Below are positions 1 through 8,507 of a stretch of DNA of 48,445 nucleotides, one piece after another. The notes beneath the pieces were generated by a model. It worked only from the letters and a program-made list of their open reading frames with translations. It was not told the DNA's origin and made no database searches. A program made the position numbers and the translations under genes. Every line of letters starts with the position of its first letter. The stretch's first letter is position 1. This DNA is from Bacteroidota bacterium (GTDB lineage: Bacteria > Bacteroidota > Bacteroidia > Chitinophagales > Saprospiraceae): the NCBI GenBank assembly GCA_018222965.1, contig JAAEZH010000041.1, positions 1-48,445 of the forward strand, read 5' to 3'.

Positions 1-55
1 CAGGTTGGCGACCCGTCAGGTTGGCGACCCGTCAGGTTGGCGACCCGTCAGGTTG
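1..55. repeat. 16-bp tandem repeat (CAGGTTGGCGACCCGT, 3.4 copies)
   Basis: Three perfect head-to-tail copies of CAGGTTGGCGACCCGT are followed by a partial copy ending in CAGGTTG. The array begins at the window edge, so its true length is unknown. Related 16-bp units occur at 14114-14182 (as a long palindrome) and 26093-26153 (as tandem units). All three are intergenic. Nothing separates the units, so this is not a CRISPR array. Confidence 0.9.
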
Positions 56-143
56 CAATTAACAAAATTCGACCTCAACCCACTCAAAACCAAATACTTA
101 TGCTATTTTCTTTGATTTTTTTTCGAAATGAAGCATAAAAAAC

Positions 144-181
144 AAAAGCGGCTGCTCCCCGAAAGGAACAGCCGCTTTTTT
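144..181 (-). terminator. Rho-independent terminator of the DUF2911 gene
   Basis: An 11-bp perfect stem (AAAAGCGGCTG at 144-154 pairing with CAGCCGCTTTT at 169-179) encloses a partly paired loop. On the minus strand it lies about 22 bases past the stop codon at 203. A-rich and T-rich flanks give a U tract in the minus-strand transcript, and probably a weaker one in the plus direction. Confidence 0.8.
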
Positions 182-202
182 TAATTATTAGTCGGTAAGC
201 GC

Positions 203-1105
203 TTAGCTCTTAGACTCTTTTTGCATTTTCTTACCGCCTTTGGTGTCTTTCATTTTACTCCACTCAGCGATAGACTTTTCGTTCATGCTAACGTAGTCCA
301 TGTTGCCGGCTTCTTTTGCCATTGACTTAGACTTTTCAGCTGCAACGATTGCATCTTTGTAACGTCCCAGGTCAGCAAGGATCAAAGCCTCCCGACGTAC
401 CTGCCAAAAACGAGGATCTTTTTCGTTTGCTTTTTTCACCCAGGCCAAAGCCTGCTCCAAATCTTTACCGGCATCGTGGTAGTAGGAAGCTGCCAAATAG
501 TAATCACGGGCAGAAGTTCCAGCCATAGCACGCTCAATGTCGGCCATTACCTTTGTGTCAACATCCACTTCAACTGGAATGCTGATCATGGTTTTTTCCC
601 ACATCAACCAAACACTGGCGGAAGAATTGCGAAGGTCGTTTACACTAATGGTAAATGACTCAACATGCATTCCCAATTTCTTAGAATCAACCATGAAACG
701 AGCTGCCTCTTTAGATTCGTCGTATTCACTTGGTGTTCCTCCACCGTTGTAATCAGTGTACAAAATGACTGTCCACTTGTTTGCAGTCGGAATAGTAAAC
801 AATGCATAAGTACCAGCTGCAACATCTTTGCCACCAAACTTCACATCATCACTGAATGAAATCTTGGTACGAGCATTTGCACCTGTACGCCACATTTTGC
901 CGAAAGGCACCAGGCCGTCTTCTGCAAAAATAACGCGGTCCTTAACCCCCGGACGAGAGTAATCAATCGTCACCTCAGTAAGTCCAACTGTCTGAGTAAG
1001 GGTCGCAGACGGACTGGGAGCTGGTGTATTAATCTGTGCTTGCAAGCTTACAGCACCAAATAACAGAGTGGCTAGTGCCACCATAAAAGTCATGGATTTT
1101 TTCAT
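203..1105 (-). CDS. Exported DUF2911 family protein with C-terminal TPR-like helices
   Basis: About 300 residues from the start chosen here. The reading frame opens further upstream (1153), but Met17 begins a clear signal peptide (MKKSMTF..., hydrophobic core, ending near LQAQ), so 1105 is preferred. After a Pro/Ser-rich linker comes a domain with the pattern expected of DUF2911 (VDYSRPGVKDR-like strand, then VPFGKMWRTGANA, then TYALFTIP, then a W-rich strand). The last 110 residues are helical with TPR-like pairs (YYLAASYYHDAGKDLEQAL, then a second pair). The function of DUF2911 proteins is not established. They are common single-gene periplasmic or exported proteins in Bacteroidota. It stands alone with its own terminator at 144-181. 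Confidence 0.85.
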   Translation of the reverse strand: MKKSMTFMVALATLLFGAVSLQAQINTPAPSPSATLTQTVGLTEVTIDYSRPGVKDRVIFAEDGLVPFGKMWRTGANARTKISFSDDVKFGGKDVAAGTYALFTIPTANKWTVILYTDYNGGGTPSEYDESKEAARFMVDSKKLGMHVESFTISVNDLRNSSASVWLMWEKTMISIPVEVDVDTKVMADIERAMAGTSARDYYLAASYYHDAGKDLEQALAWVKKANEKDPRFWQVRREALILADLGRYKDAIVAAEKSKSMAKEAGNMDYVSMNEKSIAEWSKMKDTKGGKKMQKESKS

Positions 1106-1270
1106 CATAAGAGTGGTTTGGTTATTAATGTTCCCGGTTGGAGGTTTTAACAAAACTTCAACCTGCCCGTGAATTTAGTCACAACGGGCCACTTACAGAG
1201 CAAAACCACTTGATGGAAGCAATTGTTTAACGTTTCCTTAAGTGTCTATACATTTATTTCATCCTTTCCT

Positions 1271-4200
1271 TCATCGAACCAGCAATAAATCGCCGTAATC
1301 CTCCTTCGAGGCCCCTTCTAAACTGTAAACCGCTTTCCACACATAAACCCCCGAAGGAGAGGCTTTCCCTCCGATTTTTCCATCCCATTTTTCTTCCGGA
1401 TTGTCAGATTCATAAACCATTGCTCCCCAGCGGTTGAAAATCAACAAGCGGTAATTTTCAGGGGGACAGTTTTCGTACAAGGGCCCAAAGGAATCATTTA
1501 ACCCATCTGCATTCGGACTAAAGGCATTCGGAAAGAATACAGCACAGGATCCCTCCGGATCGCAAGCATCCACATCCAATAGCAATTCACCCGCCCAGCT
1601 ACATCCGTTTTCATCAAAAATGGTCAATACAACCATTATAGGTCCTTCGCTTTTCAGCGAATAATCCAATGGATAGTTTGTCAGGGTATCCTCTCCTATT
1701 ATCCACTGGTAACTTTCAACTTGCGGTATATCTGTCTCTGCACCTAGTTGGATAAGAGAATCTACACACAAAGATCCATCCGCATTCAGATCGACAAAAT
1801 AGTCGAAAAGGCAGGGATCCAAACAGGAGGAAATCTCCAATTGAATACTGGCCTCGTAAGGACAACCATCCAATCCCACTCCTGTACAGGTGATCGTGTA
1901 TACTCCTGGCTGCTCAAAGACATAAACCGGCTCTTCTTCAGTGCTGGTTCCTCCATCACCGAAGTCCCAATTGTAGGTATCAAAATTGAAAAACCCGGTA
2001 CAGAAAAAGGTAATGGGGGCGTCAACACATATCTCTCCGGCATAAGTAATCAATACATTGGGCGGATTCTGACAAGGCTCGCAATCCTTTACATCAAAAC
2101 TGATCGTTTCTTCATAAAGACATCCGTCGATATCTGTAGCAGAGATAGTCAGTGTATAAACCCCTTCTTCATCAAATTCCCAGACCGGTGAAGGATCAGA
2201 AGAACTCAATCCAAAATCGGAGGTCCAGTTGTATTCAATCAGGTCGGCATCGGTTTCTGCGCTGAAAATCATAACGGAATCAATACAATATTCCCCATCC
2301 ACAAAAATGGACAATGGAGGTTGATCAATACAAGGATCATCACAATCATCGAAGATTTCAAATTCTAACATTCCCACATAATCACAACCCGGAAATTCAA
2401 AAGCGGAAAAGTCGACTGTATATATCCCGGGTTCCGAAAAGGAGATTTCTACCGAATCCTGAAAGAAAAAGAAATCACCTGTAGAGAATTGCCATTGCAA
2501 ATCAAACGGCGGATCATCCGGATCAAAAGTATAGGTGGTGTAAAAGGTTAAAACCGAATCCACACATGGCGTCCCCACAAAAAACATTTCCACATCGCCA
2601 GCCCCGACACAAGGGTCGTCGCAATCGGGTACCTCAATGGTAAGAGAAGTAAAATATTCGCAATTGTATTGATCGGTCACTAAAAGACTTACCTGATAGC
2701 TTCCTTCAGCGGCGTAAGTGTAGGAAGGATTAGCCTCCTCCGAGCCATTTCCATCACCAAAATCCCAATCGTAACTTTGGTATACACCAGCCGGGCTAAA
2801 GCTAAAGTCCAGTCCCGAACAAGGTTGACCGGTATATTCTATTTCCAGATCCAGGTCCGGATCACAGGGGTCTTCCGGACAATCAAATATTTCAATTTCA
2901 AGACTGGCATTGCCCGCCGTCCCATCATTGAAAACCACCTGGAGTGTGACTAAATAAACGCCGGGCGCATTGTAGGAAATCTCCGGATTGGCCAAAACAG
3001 ATGTTTGTCCATCTCCAAAATCCCAATCCCAGGACGTGATGCCATTCGCGGAAAGCGCAGAAAAAGACAGTAATGAATCGACACAAAAGATCCCTTCCAC
3101 TTCAATCTCCAGACACAACAGATCCACCGGATTGGTTTGGTCATAACCCAGATTTGAGGTGTATGCATCATAATCTCCAAGACCATATTGCGTCCCGGAA
3201 AAAGGGGTACTACTGCTGATAATATGCTCCCCTTCGGGCAAGGGAATTTGGGCATAAGAATATGTAGGATCAGCGGAAAAAGGAGCAAACTGGCCGCTTA
3301 TGGAGTTGCCATCCAGCGTAATATCTCCTATGGCTGTAGTCAGAATGACCAGATTGATGTAATGGGTGGAAATATAATTCCCCGGAATCCCAGGAGGTGC
3401 ATCCGGACTGCTAATCCGAATTTCCGATAACTGGCGACTGGCCGGGAACAACTGGATCATATTGGGATCGCCAATACCGGAAGGATTGCAATCCTGACTC
3501 GAGTTTAACTGCGCAACTGAAATGGCTCCTGAAGCGGAAATAATGGTCGGCTGTCCCAATTCGCTGCTGAAAACATTTCCGGCATCCAGCTGAGCCACCA
3601 ACTCGCAATCAAAAAATACACTGGTATTATCATCCGCAGCAACAATCACTACCGGATCCTGTCCCTGGCCGGAGAATGGAACAAAATGAAAGAGATCTTC
3701 CCACTGATCCGTCGGTTGTGCCTGATCGTATAAATGGCTATCGGCTGCACCGGTACAGGGTCCGACATTCGCTTGTTGCGCACCGGAAAAAACGGCCAAA
3801 TCCAGGCTGCTTAAACTGCTGATAAAAGTGCCACTCAAATCGCCGGTTGCTTTGACCTGATAGCTTTGCCCTTCATCCAGCGTTATGGTAAATGGTATAC
3901 CTGCAGGATGTAATCCCTGAGTAAGGGTTGAAGGGATAATTTCAATTTCGTTATCATCCTCTGTGCTTACAATGACAAACTCCGTGGGAGTGGCGCCGTC
4001 AAAATCGGGATAACAACTTACGATGTAATTTGGTCCCAACTCATCCCGGCTAAGCAATCGGGCTGCCTCACTGAAGTACACCCGCCAGTGCATGGCATTT
4101 ATGTTGACCGGTTCATCAGTGGTAATCCTTATGCCTTTGTTGTCTATAAATTCACTTCCTTCAGAGTACCAGAGGGCATCGGGCAACTGAACTTCTGTAA

Positions 4201-4429
4201 CGGCCCCTCCTATCGCCGTAAAAGGAATACTGAGCCCTGTTGCGGGAACTTCCACTACCCCGTTTGTCGTAACATCCGCATCAATTTCAAAAACAAAATC
4301 CGGCGGACCATTAAATATCGGATCAATATTTTCCATGAACGCGCACCAAAACTCGGTGCCATAGGTTCCCTGTGCATGAAGTTGACTAACAGGTACCAGA
4401 AAAAAGAGTAGAATGATTATACGGGACAT
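1271..4429 (-). CDS. Large secreted PKD-repeat protein with IgGFc-binding-like N-terminus and T9SS C-terminal domain
   Basis: 1052 residues. A signal peptide (residues 1-19, ending QLHAQ) is followed by about 410 residues resembling the IgGFc-binding N-terminal domain found in many Bacteroidota surface proteins (start GTEFWCAFMEN). Then come about six PKD-like modules between residues 450 and 960; the clearest have the core WDFGDG (for example SWDWDFGDGQTS, SYDWDFGDGNGS, TYNWDFGDGGTS), others are degenerate. Each module is preceded by a Cys-rich linker of the form CxxDPC. The end (FPNAFSPNADGLNDSF ... FNRWGAMVYES ... WDG ... SGVYVW) is the gliding-motility-associated C-terminal domain, a type B T9SS sorting domain. 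It should be exported by the T9SS encoded at 18-24 kb and act at the surface, perhaps in adhesion (inference). The paired cysteines probably form disulfides. Confidence 0.9.
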   Translation of the reverse strand: MSRIIILLFFLVPVSQLHAQGTYGTEFWCAFMENIDPIFNGPPDFVFEIDADVTTNGVVEVPATGLSIPFTAIGGAVTEVQLPDALWYSEGSEFIDNKGIRITTDEPVNINAMHWRVYFSEAARLLSRDELGPNYIVSCYPDFDGATPTEFVIVSTEDDNEIEIIPSTLTQGLHPAGIPFTITLDEGQSYQVKATGDLSGTFISSLSSLDLAVFSGAQQANVGPCTGAADSHLYDQAQPTDQWEDLFHFVPFSGQGQDPVVIVAADDNTSVFFDCELVAQLDAGNVFSSELGQPTIISASGAISVAQLNSSQDCNPSGIGDPNMIQLFPASRQLSEIRISSPDAPPGIPGNYISTHYINLVILTTAIGDITLDGNSISGQFAPFSADPTYSYAQIPLPEGEHIISSSTPFSGTQYGLGDYDAYTSNLGYDQTNPVDLLCLEIEVEGIFCVDSLLSFSALSANGITSWDWDFGDGQTSVLANPEISYNAPGVYLVTLQVVFNDGTAGNASLEIEIFDCPEDPCDPDLDLEIEYTGQPCSGLDFSFSPAGVYQSYDWDFGDGNGSEEANPSYTYAAEGSYQVSLLVTDQYNCEYFTSLTIEVPDCDDPCVGAGDVEMFFVGTPCVDSVLTFYTTYTFDPDDPPFDLQWQFSTGDFFFFQDSVEISFSEPGIYTVDFSAFEFPGCDYVGMLEFEIFDDCDDPCIDQPPLSIFVDGEYCIDSVMIFSAETDADLIEYNWTSDFGLSSSDPSPVWEFDEEGVYTLTISATDIDGCLYEETISFDVKDCEPCQNPPNVLITYAGEICVDAPITFFCTGFFNFDTYNWDFGDGGTSTEEEPVYVFEQPGVYTITCTGVGLDGCPYEASIQLEISSCLDPCLFDYFVDLNADGSLCVDSLIQLGAETDIPQVESYQWIIGEDTLTNYPLDYSLKSEGPIMVVLTIFDENGCSWAGELLLDVDACDPEGSCAVFFPNAFSPNADGLNDSFGPLYENCPPENYRLLIFNRWGAMVYESDNPEEKWDGKIGGKASPSGVYVWKAVYSLEGASKEDYGDLLLVR

Positions 4430-4631
4430 GTTGGGTGTATTGATTGGCCTGTAGCGGAATCTGGATTAGATAATAGTTCCGTCTGATTAAAATCACGAAA
4501 TCCTGTATTAGGTTTTCAAATACTCCCGATTTTTTTTGCAATCAAATAAGCAAATGAAAGCTAAGCGGCTATTTAGACTTCTAAAGACAATCAACTCTTA
4601 ATTGGACAAACTATAATTTGTACAGCAGACG

Positions 4632-6152
4632 CTATTCGTATTGATACTCGTAACAACCAATGTCCGGACTATTTGGATCGCGCATATTCAGATCCAGATC
4701 CACATCAATGCCGGGGATTGGTACAGCCATGCCCTCCGCAATGGAAAGCGTATCCAGTAAGTATATATCTTCGTTGGCATCGGCAAACACCACAGCATTT
4801 GAACCGGCATTCTGGCAGGGATTGCAAAAATCCGTAAAGAAATTCGGATAACCGCCTTCTTCCGGATCAAGCAGATCTTCCACCCGAACTATGCAATCGG
4901 TCATGCTTACCTGATAAAAGGAGGGTTCCATTCCGCCGGTGAAATCACTGAGGCTGATCTCATCTTTTCGGGAGCCATAAATAATGCTGTTTCTGAAATT
5001 CGCTTCAAGCGGATAAATATCAAATTCCTGGCAGAAAGGATCGTAGCAAATGCCATTGCTCAAACTCAGCGCAGAAGCATCTACGCCAAAACTGGCCAGA
5101 CTGCAATAATCAAAGTTGTATTCGCCTCCGTATCCAAGTTGTACCGAATTGCCGGCATTATTATAAAAGAGGCAATTGGTCGCATCAATTTCAGCATGTG
5201 TTCCAATAAGCCCGGCCCCGGCTGTATTGTACAGCTTTGTGTGGTCCATGCTTAATGTAGCAGACGAATCCACCAGTACGCCTATCAGCGAATTTTTAAT
5301 CTCTGCAAACTCAAACTGATTGTCATCGCCTCCCAGTCGTATTCCTACCCATTGTCCTTCTTCATCGCCAAAGGCTTCTTCCAAACGGTCGCCCTGAATA
5401 ATAACCGGATCATCTTTGGTGCCCCGCATGTGTATATTCCCTCTCGAGAAGGTATAGATCAGTCCGTCATTATAAATTGAAGGATCACCCATTTCGTCTA
5501 CCGTTCGGGCCACTCCTCCATGCACATAAACCTCCGTACCGGGTTCCATGACGAGCGTACAACTATCAATAACCAGAATGCCATAGATCACATAGGGCAG
5601 GGAATCGGTCCAAACCTGTTCCTGTAGATTACAGGATAAAAGCGCAACGCCCCCTTTATTAAAACGGTTGGGCAGATATATCGCATTTTGGCCCCAGGCT
5701 TCCAGTTGTACCCGCTGTTCATTGCCGCTGGTCTCAAACCAAAGTCCGTCCTCTATCACAAAAGGGCTGAGCGATAGTGGCTCATCCGGATCGATGGTCA
5801 CTTCAGCAAAAATGTATAAGCTGTCATTGGGTTCAATGATCCACTCATCCACTTCCGTACCAGGAACACCATCCACATTGAGTCTGAATTTGGAGGATTC
5901 TCCGGATTCGATAAAGATCTTGTCAATCTGGATGGGCAAGTCATGTGGGTTGTACACCTTAAGTGTCTGGGTCGCAGACCCCAATTCGGTGAAAACCGTA
6001 TCAAAGCGGAGGGTATCCAGAGAGAATTCCAGCAATGCTTCCGGTCCGGTAATTACAGGCAGATCCCTGCGGCAGGCAGTTAATGCCAGCAACATCGTGA
6101 GGCCCAAAAGAATAAATGCGGGGTATATGGTAGAGAGGTTGATCTTTTTCAT
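4632..6152 (-). CDS. Lipoprotein with right-handed beta-helix region
   Basis: 506 residues from the second Met (MKKINLS), three codons after the first possible start. The signal peptide ends in a lipobox (LALTAC), so the mature protein is lipidated. Residues about 40-150 look like a beta-sandwich domain with a DTVFTELGSATQTLKVYNP strand, as in ASPM/Hydin-like Ig domains. Residues about 185-430 contain repeating short strands with Asn and Gly turns (VMEPGTEVYVHGG, then NIHMRGTKDDPVIIQGD, then TLSMDHTKLYNTAGAGLIG), typical of parallel beta-helix proteins. The C-terminus (LDLNMRDPNSPDIGCYEYQYE) matches the usual end of this family. Enzymatic activity cannot be told. A perfect -7 box (6159-6166) lies only 6 bases before this start, which supports the choice of 6152. 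Confidence 0.85.
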   Translation of the reverse strand: MKKINLSTIYPAFILLGLTMLLALTACRRDLPVITGPEALLEFSLDTLRFDTVFTELGSATQTLKVYNPHDLPIQIDKIFIESGESSKFRLNVDGVPGTEVDEWIIEPNDSLYIFAEVTIDPDEPLSLSPFVIEDGLWFETSGNEQRVQLEAWGQNAIYLPNRFNKGGVALLSCNLQEQVWTDSLPYVIYGILVIDSCTLVMEPGTEVYVHGGVARTVDEMGDPSIYNDGLIYTFSRGNIHMRGTKDDPVIIQGDRLEEAFGDEEGQWVGIRLGGDDNQFEFAEIKNSLIGVLVDSSATLSMDHTKLYNTAGAGLIGTHAEIDATNCLFYNNAGNSVQLGYGGEYNFDYCSLASFGVDASALSLSNGICYDPFCQEFDIYPLEANFRNSIIYGSRKDEISLSDFTGGMEPSFYQVSMTDCIVRVEDLLDPEEGGYPNFFTDFCNPCQNAGSNAVVFADANEDIYLLDTLSIAEGMAVPIPGIDVDLDLNMRDPNSPDIGCYEYQYE

Positions 6153-6158
6153 GCCGGG

Positions 6159-6190
6159 CAAAGATAAGCTGTCGAAACTGAATTCGGCAA
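6159..6190 (-). promoter_or_regulatory. Bacteroidota promoter for the beta-helix lipoprotein
   Basis: Minus-strand -7 element TATCTTTG (6166-6159) matches TAnnTTTG exactly, with TTG at 6190-6188, 21 bases upstream. Transcription would begin at or within a base or two of the ATG at 6152, so the message would be nearly leaderless. Confidence 0.55.
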
Positions 6191-6295
6191 CAGCCGGACC
6201 GCCTTTAATTGGTTAATGCCAAGACCAAACAGCTATTGCTTACACAGACTCCGCATTACTTTCGTTTTCCGGACAATTCAAAACGCAGGAAAACC

Positions 6296-6303
6296 TACCT
6301 TTG
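6296..6303 (+). promoter_or_regulatory. Probable -7 element for the glycosyltransferase cluster
   Basis: TACCTTTG matches the Bacteroidota -7 consensus TAnnTTTG. It lies 14 bases before the chosen start at 6318, giving a very short leader. A good -33 TTTG is not visible at the usual spacing, so the call rests on the -7 box and its position. It is divergent with the promoter at 6159-6190. Confidence 0.45.
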
Positions 6304-6317
6304 GGGCAAAATTATTC

Positions 6318-7016
6318 ATGAAGGCACCGCGCATTGATGTTATTATCCCCGCTTACAACGAGGAGGCTTCCATTGGGAAAGTGGTGGATGCTATTCCCCG
6401 TGCTTTGGTCCGGGAAATAATCGTCTGCAACAACGCCAGCACGGATAATACAGCCGAGGTGGCTGAATCGCGAGGAGCAACGGTTTTGCTACAAGCCCGC
6501 AAAGGCTATGGCAGTGCCTGCCTGAAAGGGATTGAACATTTGAAGGCCAAAGCCCAATCCGAACAACCGGATATCGTCGTATTTTTGGATGGAGACTATT
6601 CCGATCACCCGGAAGAAATGGATCTGCTGATCAACCCCATTCAATCAGAAGGATACGATCTGGTGATTGGCTCCAGAGCACTGGGGGATATGGAACGCGG
6701 TGCCATGCAGCCCCAGCAAATCTTCGGAAACTGGCTGGCCACTACCCTGATACGTATTATATACCGATACCGCTTTACTGACCTGGGCCCCTTCCGGGCC
6801 ATCAGGTACGACCGATTGATTGACATGAATATGCAGGATCCGGATTTTGGATGGACTGTGGAAATGCAGGTTCGCGCTGCCAAAATGAAACTCAAATGCA
6901 CGGAGGTGGCCGTAAGCTATCGCCGCCGGATTGGAGTGTCGAAAGTTTCTGGCACTATTCGAGGAACCATTCTTGCCGGACATAAAATTCTCTGGACCAT
7001 TTTCAAATTGTTGTAA
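6318..7016 (+). CDS. Family 2 glycosyltransferase (dolichyl/polyprenyl-phosphate sugar synthase-like)
   Basis: 232 residues from ATG 6318 (MKAPRIDVIIPAYNEE). The frame is open from 6216, but GT2 domains start at this VIIPAYNEE motif and a -7 box lies just upstream. GT-A fold features: the VIIPAYNEEASIGKVV nucleotide-binding start, CNNASTDNTAEVAE, the metal-binding DGD at residues 91-93 (VFLDGDYSDHPEEM), and a C-terminal TDLGPFRAIR / FGWTVEMQVRA acceptor region typical of DPM/DPG-synthase-like enzymes. There are no transmembrane segments. It probably transfers a sugar from a nucleotide to a polyprenyl phosphate or similar lipid (inference). Its stop codon overlaps the next start (TAATG), so the two genes are translationally coupled. 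Confidence 0.88.
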   Translation: MKAPRIDVIIPAYNEEASIGKVVDAIPRALVREIIVCNNASTDNTAEVAESRGATVLLQARKGYGSACLKGIEHLKAKAQSEQPDIVVFLDGDYSDHPEEMDLLINPIQSEGYDLVIGSRALGDMERGAMQPQQIFGNWLATTLIRIIYRYRFTDLGPFRAIRYDRLIDMNMQDPDFGWTVEMQVRAAKMKLKCTEVAVSYRRRIGVSKVSGTIRGTILAGHKILWTIFKLL

Positions 7017-8503
7017 TGAACCTGTTCTATTACCTCATTTTCGGGATCTATACGCTGGCGCTGGGCTACATTACACTCTATTGCCTGATGCAATTCCATT
7101 TGTTGTATCACTACAAACTGTTTCACTTCCGGCACAAAGAAAAAGCATTCAAACGGGCTACCGATGATTCTCAGTTGCCTTTTGTCACTATACAACTCCC
7201 CATTTTTAACGAACTCTATGTAGTTGACCGGCTGATCGACAACATCCTCGAATTTGATTATCCTAAGGACCGCTATGAGGTACACATTCTCGACGACTCG
7301 ACCGATGAAACCGTAGGATTAGTCCGAAAAAAAGTAGATGAATACCAGGCCAAAGGATTTAATATTGAGCAGATCTGTCGCACGGATCGTACGGGCTACA
7401 AAGCAGGCGCGCTAAAAGCAGCGATGCCCCGGGCCAGGGGAGAATTCATCGCCATATTTGACGCAGACTTTTTGCCACGTCCGGATTTCCTTCGCACGAC
7501 CATCGCTTATTTTGACCAGTCGGAGGTAGGAGTCGTACAAACCCGATGGGAGCATATCAATCAGGATTATTCTCTCATCACCCGCCTGCAGGCCATGCAA
7601 CTCAATGTGCATTTTACAGTAGAACAACAGGGCAGAAGAGCCGGAAACTACATGCTCCAGTTTAATGGAACAGCAGGTGTTTGGCGACGCAAAACCATCG
7701 AAGATGCAGGCGGCTGGGAAGCCGACACGCTTACCGAAGACCTCGATTTGAGTATCCGGGCACAGCTCAAAGGCTGGAAGATTGTCTATCTGGAAAAATT
7801 TGGTTCTCCGGCTGAATTGCCGGCAGAAATGAACGGCCTGCGTTCTCAGCAATTTCGCTGGATGAAAGGCGGTGCAGAAACGGCCAAAAAAATGCTGCCG
7901 ACAGTCTGGCGCTCCGACCTTCCCCTTGGAAAGAAGGTTCACGCCACCATCCACCTCCTGGCCAGTAGTATTTTTGTATTCATTTTTATTGCCGGTGTAA
8001 TGAGTGTGCCACTCATTTTTATCCTGCCAAAACTGACCTTTAATGTGGGTTGGTTATCTTATGCGCTCCTGGGCATGCTCTCGGTGCTTTCGATTTACTA
8101 TGTGGCCAATGTGCAGGCTGAATTGCAGAAAGGTCCGTGGCTGAAAAGGCTGGCAAAATTTATTCTGCTCTTCCCCGTTTTCCTTTCCCTTTCCATGGGT
8201 TTGTCTTTGCACAATACTGTAGCGGTTATTCAGGGATATCTGGGCAAAAAATCGCCCTTTGTGCGTACACCTAAGTTTAATATTCAAAACCTGGCAGACA
8301 GCTTCAACAAGACCAAATACCGGGGAGCAAAGATCTCATGGGTTAATATTACCGAAGGATTACTGGCCCTCTATTTTGGCTGGGCAGTAATCATGGCCAT
8401 CCAATCGCAACACACACATTTCATCCTTTTCCACTTGCTTCTGGGCCTTGGTTTCGGCAGTATTTTTTATTTTACGTGGCGACACACCAGACTCAAACCC
8501 TAA
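7016..8503 (+). CDS. Membrane family 2 glycosyltransferase (cellulose synthase/ceramide glucosyltransferase-like)
   Basis: 495 residues. An N-terminal membrane segment (residues 4-26) is followed by a cytoplasmic GT2 domain with VTIQLPIFNE at 57-66, LDDSTDET at 92-99, DAD at 149-151, TED at 240-242 and QQFRW at 278-282. This is the D, DxD, TED, QxxRW set of processive-type GT2 enzymes. At least four hydrophobic segments follow (about 310-490). The arrangement resembles Bacteroidota CESA-like proteins that build exported glycans or glycolipids. The start overlaps the stop of the upstream GT2 by one base, and a GT-C enzyme follows 4 bases after its stop, so the three act together. The sugar and product cannot be read from sequence. 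Confidence 0.9.
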   Translation: MNLFYYLIFGIYTLALGYITLYCLMQFHLLYHYKLFHFRHKEKAFKRATDDSQLPFVTIQLPIFNELYVVDRLIDNILEFDYPKDRYEVHILDDSTDETVGLVRKKVDEYQAKGFNIEQICRTDRTGYKAGALKAAMPRARGEFIAIFDADFLPRPDFLRTTIAYFDQSEVGVVQTRWEHINQDYSLITRLQAMQLNVHFTVEQQGRRAGNYMLQFNGTAGVWRRKTIEDAGGWEADTLTEDLDLSIRAQLKGWKIVYLEKFGSPAELPAEMNGLRSQQFRWMKGGAETAKKMLPTVWRSDLPLGKKVHATIHLLASSIFVFIFIAGVMSVPLIFILPKLTFNVGWLSYALLGMLSVLSIYYVANVQAELQKGPWLKRLAKFILLFPVFLSLSMGLSLHNTVAVIQGYLGKKSPFVRTPKFNIQNLADSFNKTKYRGAKISWVNITEGLLALYFGWAVIMAIQSQHTHFILFHLLLGLGFGSIFYFTWRHTRLKP

Positions 8504-8507
8504 CACA

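Noticed and set aside
1-55. Possible CRISPR array
   Set aside because: Units are directly adjacent with no spacers and are only 16 bp long; no cas genes are present.
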